Positions 57,465-64,000 of a stretch of 64,000 bases of DNA are shown here, piece after piece. The position numbers and the translations under genes are program-made. Source of the stretch: Agrilactobacillus yilanensis (GTDB lineage Bacteria; Bacillota; Bacilli; Lactobacillales; Lactobacillaceae). The stretch is taken from the NCBI RefSeq assembly GCF_003946725.1, contig NZ_RHOY01000009.1:1-64000 (forward strand). Direction: 5' to 3'. The notes under the pieces were generated by a model that was not told the origin of the DNA, made no database searches, and saw nothing but the letters and a program-made list of their open reading frames with translations. Every line of letters starts with the position of its first letter. Within the stretch, counting starts at the first letter, position 1.

Positions 57465-59003
57465 ATGGTACGGAAACAGCAATTATATGCCGTAATTGTG
57501 ATTGGCGCACAAAATATTTTTATGCAGATTGTGGACTTAGCGAGTGCACAAATTGTAGAGAGTGTCCGTTACGATATTGACTTGGGTGAAGATGTCTTTT
57601 CTGAAAAACAAATTCACAGTCAGACGGTTAATGAAATTTATGAAGCGTTGCAGGCCATTATTGGTTTATTGAAGGATTATCAAATCAAAAATTATCGTTG
57701 TTACGCAACCCATTCATTTCACGAAGCAGAAAATGCCGAATATGTTCGGGAACAATTATATGAACGGACCGGCTTTGAGATTCATTGGAGCAGCGAAAGC
57801 CAAGAAGCGTTGTATCGGAATTTAGCGACGTATACCTATATGCCGGATTTTTCAGATGTAATCGAAAAAAATGCGATTTTATTAGATATTAGTTCAGGTA
57901 GCGTGGCATTAACCGCCTATAAAAAAGGCAAATTTATGTTTTCTAAAAACTTGAAGTTAGGGCCATTGCGGGTTTATGAAGTGATGCGAGATGTTAAAGA
58001 TGCAGTGCCAAATTATGTAGAGGTTTTGAAAGACTATGTTGCCAGCAGTTTAGTAGACTTCATCCGTCTGCTGCCAGATGCCAGTGAAATTCATAATGTT
58101 ATTTTGATGGGCTCGGCTATGTCCGTGTTTGAACCAATGACTGAAAATTCCGCCCATACTTTAAAGTTTTCAATTAAAGAATTTGATGCGATTTACAGTG
58201 AAGTCGTCCACGGTAACGATCAATTTGTAGTCAAAAAATATAACGTAGATCGTAGTGATGTGCCGCAAGTATTACCCGTAATGATTTTGGTCAATCAATT
58301 ATTGAAGTCTTTTGACATTCAAACATTATGGGTAACCGCGTTAAAACTAATTGACGGGATGACCGCCAGTGTCTTGCAAAATAAGCAGGATTTAGATATT
58401 AGTTTAAATCAAAAACAACAAATTTTGACATCAGCACGAAATATCGCCAAACGGTATCATGTTGAAGAAAAACATCAAGATTTTGTGATTAAATACAGCT
58501 TACAATTATTTGATCGGTTGAAGAAACTGCATGGCATGGGGGCTAAGGAACGGTTAATTTTAGAATTAGCAGCAGTTTTAGATGATGTTGGCTCCTATAT
58601 AAATAACCACAATCACTATGCGCATTCAGATTATATTATTCAAAATTCAGAGATTATCGGCTTATCTAATGTAGATTTAAAGATGGTTGCTGCTGTGGCT
58701 CGGTATCACAGTTCTCATACGCCATCTAGTGAACTAAAACGTTTTCGGGATTTGCCAATTGATCAACGAATGATTATTGCAAAGTTGGCAGCGATTTTAC
58801 GATTGGCTGATGCTTTAGATGCTAGTCGGCAGCAAAAAATTAAAGCGATTCGAGTTTCTTTGAAGAGCACTACCCAATTAGTCATTCAGGCCACCGCTAA
58901 CGATGATATTGAATTAGAGCGTTGGATATTTAAGAAGAAGGGCGAATTTTTCGAATCCGTCTTTGGTGTGCAACCGATTTTGAAAGGACGGGTTAAACTA
59001 TGA
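57465..59003 (+). CDS. Ppx/GppA-like protein with C-terminal HD-type domain, degenerate N-terminal active site
   Basis: A 512-residue protein with an N-terminal Ppx/GppA actin-like domain (about 1-300) and a C-terminal HD-like domain (about 315-512; LAAVLDDVGSYINNHNHYAH). The usual phosphate-binding DLGSNS motif is replaced by VIGAQNIFM, and the second motif reads LLDISSGSVAL. Exopolyphosphatase activity may therefore be lost or altered. It overlaps ppk by 4 bp (ATGA). The ATG at 57465 follows AGAGGGG. Confidence 0.8.
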   Translation: MVRKQQLYAVIVIGAQNIFMQIVDLASAQIVESVRYDIDLGEDVFSEKQIHSQTVNEIYEALQAIIGLLKDYQIKNYRCYATHSFHEAENAEYVREQLYERTGFEIHWSSESQEALYRNLATYTYMPDFSDVIEKNAILLDISSGSVALTAYKKGKFMFSKNLKLGPLRVYEVMRDVKDAVPNYVEVLKDYVASSLVDFIRLLPDASEIHNVILMGSAMSVFEPMTENSAHTLKFSIKEFDAIYSEVVHGNDQFVVKKYNVDRSDVPQVLPVMILVNQLLKSFDIQTLWVTALKLIDGMTASVLQNKQDLDISLNQKQQILTSARNIAKRYHVEEKHQDFVIKYSLQLFDRLKKLHGMGAKERLILELAAVLDDVGSYINNHNHYAHSDYIIQNSEIIGLSNVDLKMVAAVARYHSSHTPSSELKRFRDLPIDQRMIIAKLAAILRLADALDASRQQKIKAIRVSLKSTTQLVIQATANDDIELERWIFKKKGEFFESVFGVQPILKGRVKL

Positions 59004-61141
59004 GTTTTGATCAAGCAAGTTATTTTAACAACCGGGAGTTAAGCTGGATAGAGTTTAATGACCGGGTTTTAGAAGAAGCACGGACAAAAGAAAATCCGTT
59101 GCTGGAACGGTTACGTTTTTTAGGAATTACCCAAAGTAATTTAGATGAATTTTTTAATATTCGGGTGGCTTCACTGCATAAGATGATCTCAGTAGATTAT
59201 CAAGGTACAGACCCATCAGGACTGACGCCTAGTGCACAGTTGAAGGGTATTTCAGAGAAGACTCATGAAATGGTGGAAAAACAGTATAATACGTTAACAC
59301 GTTCGTTATTACCGAAGTTAGAAGAGCATCAAATTTATTTGTTAACAATGGCAGACTTATCATCAAAACAGCATGAATATTTAGATGAATATTTCCACCA
59401 AAAACTTTATCCAGTTTTGACACCGATGGCCGTGGACGTCTCGCGCCCGTTTCCATTCATTGCTAACAATACCTTAAATATTGCCTTACGAATTAGTAAG
59501 GCAGGTACTACAGGTGAAAAGGGCGAGAAGTCTTTTGCGACAGTACAAGTACCTGATGTTTTTCCGAGAGTGTTACGGCTGCCTGGGGCGGACAACGCTT
59601 TTATTCTGCAAGAAGAAGTCATCAAGCACTATATTTCTGAATTATTTGTCGGCTTTGATATTCGTGAAACGGCTTGCTTTAGAGTCATTCGGGACATGGA
59701 TATGGACGTTGCTGACGAAGATGCTTCGGATTTGATGAAAGAAATCGAGCAGCAGTTGAAGAAAAGAGAACGGGGCAAGGCCATGCGTCTTGAGATTGAA
59801 GCAGACATGAGCAAACATCTGCGTCGACGTTTGGTTAAAGAACTGGGGTTAGCTGAAGAAGATATTTATCCGGTTAAAGGGCCCATTGATTTAACGTTTG
59901 TCAGTAAATTAATCAAACAAGTTCAAGGTCATGACGATCTGTTATATCCGGCTTTTGAACCTTATTATCCAAAGGCAATTCGAAATAAAAACTTATTCAC
60001 GGAAATTGCCAAGCATGATATTTTTGTAGATCACCCTTACGACTCATTTCAACCGGTTGTTGATTTTATCAAACAATCCGCTGAAGATGAAGATGTATTA
60101 GCTATTAAAATGACACTTTATCGGGTTTCTTCCAAGTCTCCAATTATTACGTATCTAAAAAAAGCTGCCGAAAATGGCAAGCAAGTGACGGTTTTAGTGG
60201 AATTAAAAGCACGTTTTGATGAAGAAAATAACGTTCACTGGGCGCAAGAACTTGAAAAAGCGGGCTGCCATGTTATTTACGGCTTGGTAGGTTTAAAGAC
60301 GCATTGTAAGTTGACGTTGGTTGTGCGTCGCGAAGAAAATGGTATTCGGCGATACATGCACATGGCCACGGGGAACTATAATGATGTTACCGCGCGGATG
60401 TATACGGATATGGGCTTGTTTACAGCGAATCAAGAGATGGGCATTGATGCGTCAAACATCTTTAATATGCTCTCAGGTTTTTCTGAACCGCCATTTTTCC
60501 ATAAATTAGTGATTTCACCGGAAGGTATCCGTAATTTCTTGATGGAACAGATCGATGAAGAAATCGCCAATGTAAAAGCTGGCCGTAAAGGACATATTCA
60601 AATGAAAATGAATTCTTTGTCCGATACTAAAATGATTAAAAAGATCTATGAAGCCAGTGCAGCAGGAGTTCGGGTAGATTTATTGATTCGCGGCATTTGT
60701 AATCTGAGAGTTGGGATTCCTGGTGTCAGCGAAAATGTAACGGTACACTCAATTGTTGGCCGTTTCCTAGAGCATACACGAATTTATTGTTTTTACGCAG
60801 ATGGTGCTGAACGGGTCTTCTTATCTAGTGCAGATTTAATGAACCGTAATTTGAGTCGTCGAGTAGAATTATTATTCCCAATTTTACAGGATAATATTCG
60901 CAAACAAATTATTCATATTTACCACTTGATGTGGGCTGATAATAGTAAAACACGAATTTTACAAGCAGATGATACTTGGAAACGCATCGATCGCCGGGGT
61001 CTAGGCAACTTAGATGTTCAAGAATACCTACTTGACAATCGTGTGAATATTGCGGATTATTTATTTGAAGATGATGGTGTAAAAAAAGAATTGCCAGTAA
61101 AGAGTAAACGGCAGTTTATACCAATCAGAAAACCAGAATAA
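59000..61141 (+). CDS. ppk1: Polyphosphate kinase 1
   Basis: A 713-residue PPK1. The N-terminal NRELSWIEFNDRVLEEA and the PFPFIANNTLN segment are typical. The phospho-accepting His lies in GLKTHCKLTLVVRRE (about 436) and the second His in GRFLEHTRIYCFY (about 591). It polymerises the gamma-phosphate of ATP into polyphosphate. It is flanked on both sides by Ppx/GppA-type genes, so synthesis and turnover are co-expressed. Confidence 0.95.
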   Translation: MSFDQASYFNNRELSWIEFNDRVLEEARTKENPLLERLRFLGITQSNLDEFFNIRVASLHKMISVDYQGTDPSGLTPSAQLKGISEKTHEMVEKQYNTLTRSLLPKLEEHQIYLLTMADLSSKQHEYLDEYFHQKLYPVLTPMAVDVSRPFPFIANNTLNIALRISKAGTTGEKGEKSFATVQVPDVFPRVLRLPGADNAFILQEEVIKHYISELFVGFDIRETACFRVIRDMDMDVADEDASDLMKEIEQQLKKRERGKAMRLEIEADMSKHLRRRLVKELGLAEEDIYPVKGPIDLTFVSKLIKQVQGHDDLLYPAFEPYYPKAIRNKNLFTEIAKHDIFVDHPYDSFQPVVDFIKQSAEDEDVLAIKMTLYRVSSKSPIITYLKKAAENGKQVTVLVELKARFDEENNVHWAQELEKAGCHVIYGLVGLKTHCKLTLVVRREENGIRRYMHMATGNYNDVTARMYTDMGLFTANQEMGIDASNIFNMLSGFSEPPFFHKLVISPEGIRNFLMEQIDEEIANVKAGRKGHIQMKMNSLSDTKMIKKIYEASAAGVRVDLLIRGICNLRVGIPGVSENVTVHSIVGRFLEHTRIYCFYADGAERVFLSSADLMNRNLSRRVELLFPILQDNIRKQIIHIYHLMWADNSKTRILQADDTWKRIDRRGLGNLDVQEYLLDNRVNIADYLFEDDGVKKELPVKSKRQFIPIRKPE

Positions 61142-61156
61142 AAGGGGTAAATGGGG

Positions 61157-62095
61157 ATGGAACACTTTGGCGTGATCGACTTAGGGTCTAACTCGGTCCG
61201 ATTGACAGTCACAAAAATTGAAGATGACGGTACGGTTGAAAAGGTGTTATCTGAAAAAGAACCTGTTCGATTATCGGAAAATATGGGCGCTGAAAAAACC
61301 TTAAAACAGCCGGCAATTGAACGTACATTAAAGGCATTAGATAAGTTCCGTGAACTTTACAAAGATTTACCCAATTTACATTTGCGGGCAGTGGCCACAG
61401 CGGCAACACGCATGGCAACGAATCAAAAAGAGTTCTTGAAATTGGTGAAAAAAGAAGCAGGGATAGAACTAAATGTGATCACGGGTGCAACTGAAGCCCA
61501 TTATGATTATTTAGGGGTTATCAATTCCTTACCAGTAGTTAATTGTGTCATTATGGATACTGGTGGTGCCAGTACAGAGATTATACTTGTTCAAAACCGC
61601 CGATCGGTAGATTCAATAAGTGTGCCTTTAGGTTCAGTGAATCTGTCAGAAGCTTTTTTGGACACAGATAAGGTTTCGGCCAGTGGTTTATTTAGATTGT
61701 TCACCGCACTAGAGAATATTTATAATGATATTTGGTGGCTGGATAAAGGTAAAAATTTACCGATTGTGGCTTTAGGCGGTTCTAACCGGACTTTAGCTAA
61801 AATTCAGCGGCGTCAAGATCATTTCAAACAATATTGGGATATTCATGGTTTTCGAATGACCGGTAAGCAGACGAATGAAGTCTTTGACCAAGTTATCTCA
61901 GCAGACTTAGCACAACGTAAAGAAATTCCGGGACTGGCTAAAGAACGCGCGGATATTATTATCGGTGGTTTATCTCCAGTTGCCTTATTGTTGCGGCATT
62001 TAGATTCTGATCGTTTGATTTTTTCACAGCAAGGTTTAAGAGATGGTATTTTATACGAACGATTGGATGAATTAGAACGTAAAGGCCAAATTTGA
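61157..62095 (+). CDS. ppx: Exopolyphosphatase (Ppx/GppA family)
   Basis: A 312-residue enzyme with intact motifs: FGVIDLGSNSVRLTV at the N-terminus, the catalytic Glu in VITGATEAHYDYLG (about 117), and VIMDTGGASTEI (about 136). It removes terminal phosphate from polyphosphate (or pppGpp). The ATG at 61157 is preferred because GGGG lies 9 nt upstream; the ATG at 61151 is only 3 nt from it. It is the last gene of the operon before a terminator. Confidence 0.92.
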   Translation: MEHFGVIDLGSNSVRLTVTKIEDDGTVEKVLSEKEPVRLSENMGAEKTLKQPAIERTLKALDKFRELYKDLPNLHLRAVATAATRMATNQKEFLKLVKKEAGIELNVITGATEAHYDYLGVINSLPVVNCVIMDTGGASTEIILVQNRRSVDSISVPLGSVNLSEAFLDTDKVSASGLFRLFTALENIYNDIWWLDKGKNLPIVALGGSNRTLAKIQRRQDHFKQYWDIHGFRMTGKQTNEVFDQVISADLAQRKEIPGLAKERADIIIGGLSPVALLLRHLDSDRLIFSQQGLRDGILYERLDELERKGQI

Positions 62096-62110
62096 CGTAA
62101 ATCAGCCTAC

Positions 62111-62146
62111 AAAAAGGTCGGATCATTTTTTGATCCGACCTTTTTA
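62111..62146. terminator. Bidirectional intrinsic terminator
   Basis: AAAAAGGTCGGATCA pairs with TGATCCGACCTTTTT, between convergent genes. Confidence 0.9.
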
Positions 62147-62172
62147 ATATGATTTTTTAAGTAACACCTAAG

Positions 62173-62670
62173 TTATTTCATGCTGCGGTAGCTTAAATCC
62201 AACTGATCTTGGTCGATGATATGACCATCCATAGCATCATATAATTCATTCATCCAAAAGCCAGTGGTTAATTTCAATTTTGTATCCAAAGCATAGACGC
62301 TTAACGTATAACGATGATCTTTATCAGGTGGGGCTGGATTAGCATAACCTGTATTAATAGCAGGATCTTGTTCCCCAACGTAAGCACCTGCTAAAGAATT
62401 GCGGCCTTGGACAAAATCAAAAGTTTTACCATGACTGGCATTTTCCGGTAGACGATAGTTTGCAACATCAATATTGGCTGCAATCCAATGAATCCAAGGG
62501 AAACCACCAACAGGAATGGCATCAAAGTCCACAAAAGTTAAGGCAAAACTAGCGGTATCTTCGGGAAATTCTGTAATATCAAAAGGAAATGATAAGGGTG
62601 TCGGCAGCGGGTTGTGCTGACCATACTGGTCTGCAAGGTAACCCTTTTGATTGGGCACGATTAAATGCAT
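62173..62670 (-). CDS. YbhB/YbcL-type PEBP (Raf kinase inhibitor-like) protein
   Basis: A 165-residue phosphatidylethanolamine-binding-protein-like protein. LTFVDFDAIPVGGFPWIHWIAANI contains the conserved D-x-D and H of the ligand pocket. Bacterial members are of unknown function. AGGAGG precedes the ATG. It is a single gene. Confidence 0.88.
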   Translation of the reverse strand: MHLIVPNQKGYLADQYGQHNPLPTPLSFPFDITEFPEDTASFALTFVDFDAIPVGGFPWIHWIAANIDVANYRLPENASHGKTFDFVQGRNSLAGAYVGEQDPAINTGYANPAPPDKDHRYTLSVYALDTKLKLTTGFWMNELYDAMDGHIIDQDQLDLSYRSMK

Positions 62671-62788
62671 AAAAAAACCTCCTTTATTATCTCTTCTCTA
62701 GTATAAGCTATCCGCAAGTCAACACCAAATTAAGCCACAATCAATGGTATAATGAAACCAATTATATTTTGAATAGGAGGGTTTTATT

Positions 62789-63748
62789 ACGGCTGAACAA
62801 TACAATCAGAGGGTTGCAGCTTTATTAAAAGAAGTAGAAAATTTTACAGCGCAACCATTAACCGTAACGATTGAGGGTACTGCTTCAGGGTTATTGATGC
62901 ATGATCAATCTCAACAAATACCCCATAAAGATGGTACGTTAGAAATTAAAGTTACTGATACAACCAATGTTAACTACACCTTATCCCATGAATTATGGCA
63001 TATGTTATTAAAATTTCAAGGTTACAGTCAACTGCAGTTCCCACTAACCACTGGCACACCACAATTGGACGAACAAATTGGTGCAACGGCGACGGCTTTA
63101 TATAATGCTGCCGCACATGTGCTGATTTTAGCAGCCCAAAAAGAGGCTGGCTTGATTGATGAGCGGGTAGAATCAGCTTTTATGGCGGGGGTTTATAATA
63201 GCGTGCCTGCTGAAGATCCTAATGACAAACAGGACCAGCTGCTGATTTTTAGAGTTTTGAGTTTGCTAGATACATTTGTATTTTGGCAAGGTAACTTGAA
63301 TGATTTAAGTAATGATTTATTACTTAAATATCCAGAAAGCTTCCCTTATGCCAAACAGCTGTATCAGACATTGACAGCCAAAAAAATTGACGGACCATTT
63401 GCTTTTAGACGCAGTGTTGTCGCCTTATTCAAAGCGTTCGCCAATATTTTGGAGACGTTAGGTTATGTGCCGCTAAATCATGCGGAATTTGCTGTTTTGA
63501 CGCCTGTTTTTAGTCAACGGCAGTTACGTTTGACATTGAATCAAACTTTGGAAGTCTTGCACTCAGAATATACAAATCTGAAGACGCATCAGCGCGCTTA
63601 TGTGGCCGTAGGTAAAACCGACCGGCAGGCGGCTTTTGTCTTTGAAAACTTAGCACCGGAAACGAGTCCAGCACAATTTCAGCAATTATATGAACAGCCG
63701 CTGGAAAAAGTATTAAAGGCTAATCAGATTACTTACGGTATCCGTTAG
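62789..63748 (+). CDS. IpaB/EvcA-family protein with HExxH motif, apparent ACG start
   Basis: Reads as a 319-residue soluble protein of the lactobacillus IpaB/EvcA family (label from memory). LSHELWHMLLK near residue 75 is a zinc-protease-like HExxH. The frame extends upstream of the first ATG (62897) to an ACG that lies 7 nt after AGGAGGG, ideal spacing for a start; ATT just before it is the only other candidate. Starting at 62897 would drop about 36 residues and leave the SD unused. The function is unknown. Confidence 0.65.
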   Translation, partial: TAEQYNQRVAALLKEVENFTAQPLTVTIEGTASGLLMHDQSQQIPHKDGTLEIKVTDTTNVNYTLSHELWHMLLKFQGYSQLQFPLTTGTPQLDEQIGATATALYNAAAHVLILAAQKEAGLIDERVESAFMAGVYNSVPAEDPNDKQDQLLIFRVLSLLDTFVFWQGNLNDLSNDLLLKYPESFPYAKQLYQTLTAKKIDGPFAFRRSVVALFKAFANILETLGYVPLNHAEFAVLTPVFSQRQLRLTLNQTLEVLHSEYTNLKTHQRAYVAVGKTDRQAAFVFENLAPETSPAQFQQLYEQPLEKVLKANQITYGIR

Positions 63749-63891
63749 CGACCGCCAAAATGTAATTCAAAGGCATACGGTACTTGGTGCCAGAGGATTG
63801 GAATTAAATGATAAAGCATCACGAAAATCAACGCAATCACAGCAAACAAAGCAATGTAACTAAGATAGTAAATAACGGATTTATGAGCCAT
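63745..63891 (-). CDS. Small single-pass membrane protein
   Basis: A 48-residue protein with an ATG 9 nt after AAAGGAG. It has one long hydrophobic helix (about 8-33, SYIALFAVIALIFVMLYHLI) and a short tail ending FGGR. Its stop overlaps the convergent IpaB/EvcA-like stop by 3 bases. I do not recognise a family. Confidence 0.6.
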   Translation of the reverse strand: MAHKSVIYYLSYIALFAVIALIFVMLYHLIPILWHQVPYAFELHFGGR

Positions 63892-63952
63892 AATTCACAA
63901 CTCCTTTGTTGAATATAACTCTATTATAATCCTGGATAGAAGGTATGGGTTA

Positions 63953-64000
63953 ATGTTTGATCTAAAAAAAGCAATTGATAAAGCAAAATATGTTACCTTT
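63953..64000 (+). CDS. 5' end of a gene cut by the window edge
   Basis: An ATG 9 nt after AGAAGG opens a frame beginning FDLKKAIDKAKYVTF that runs off the window. A TATAAT at 63925-63930 precedes it. Too short to identify. Confidence 0.5.
   Translation, partial: MFDLKKAIDKAKYVTF

Overview
The window reads as a chromosomal segment of a low-GC Gram-positive bacterium of the family Lactobacillaceae. The evidence is the set of lactobacillus-type genes (IpaB/EvcA-like, DUF1634/TauE pair, HelD, class Ib NrdHEF, NlpC/P60 wall protein, AEP phosphonate operon), strong AGGAGG ribosome binding sites, and a T-box. A Loigolactobacillus-like species is a guess only.

Layout. 1-116: 3' end of a 5S rRNA gene and its terminator. 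0.2-5.8 kb: two-part threonine/serine exporter, a PTS EIIC gene with an apparent ACG start overlapping a DUF915 lipase-like gene, a purine nucleoside phosphorylase, and an NlpC/P60 wall hydrolase. 5.8-9.8 kb (minus): XPD/DinG-like helicase with an N-terminal nuclease domain, an MmcB-like PD-(D/E)XK protein and an sce7725-like protein. 9.9-11.8 kb: a protein with a histone-H1-like tail, and TauE/DUF1634. 11.8-15.6 kb (minus): nrdHEF with NrdR boxes, split by a long-hairpin repeat. 15.7-26.8 kb: aminotransferase/LysR pair, BrnQ, nucleoside catabolism (deoB, pdp), branched-chain aminotransferase, MntR-type regulator. 27.5-30.7 kb: tRNA-Thr(GGU) with two tandem compact integrated elements bounded by three att copies; each keeps a phage-type repressor and its own operators. 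31-33.6 kb: arylsulfotransferase-like lipoprotein and an NmrA-type reductase. 33.8-39.3 kb: complete 2-aminoethylphosphonate uptake and degradation operon (phnDCEE-XW) behind an 11-bp-phased Pho-box-like array. 39.4-46.5 kb (mostly minus): aldo/keto reductase, PreA/PreT, a CPBP-like membrane protein, HelD. 46.7-52 kb: aromatic amino acid region, with trpS, an aromatic-rich leader peptide and attenuator, an aminotransferase, a D-2-hydroxyacid dehydrogenase, and a T-box-controlled NhaC-family transporter. 52.4-64 kb: Dps, LemA/TPM, YeiH/LysR, a polyphosphate operon (Ppx/HD-Ppk-Ppx), PEBP protein, IpaB/EvcA-like protein.

The most notable signal is at 47729-48010. A promoter drives a 23-codon reading frame with seven consecutive aromatic codons (YFYFWFF). 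It is followed by three hairpins whose arms can re-pair in an alternative register, and the last hairpin is an intrinsic terminator. This looks like ribosome-stalling attenuation of an aromatic aminotransferase operon; lactobacilli more usually rely on T-boxes for this. The next transcription unit has a T-box with a candidate tyrosine specifier.

Other notable structures are a family of about 100-bp long-hairpin repeats (15.1, 22.1-22.3 and 52.0-52.3 kb) whose arms differ between units but stay complementary, the tandem compact elements at tRNA-Thr, and two genes whose start position reads ACG behind a good Shine-Dalgarno. All gene functions are inferred by reading; no database search was run.
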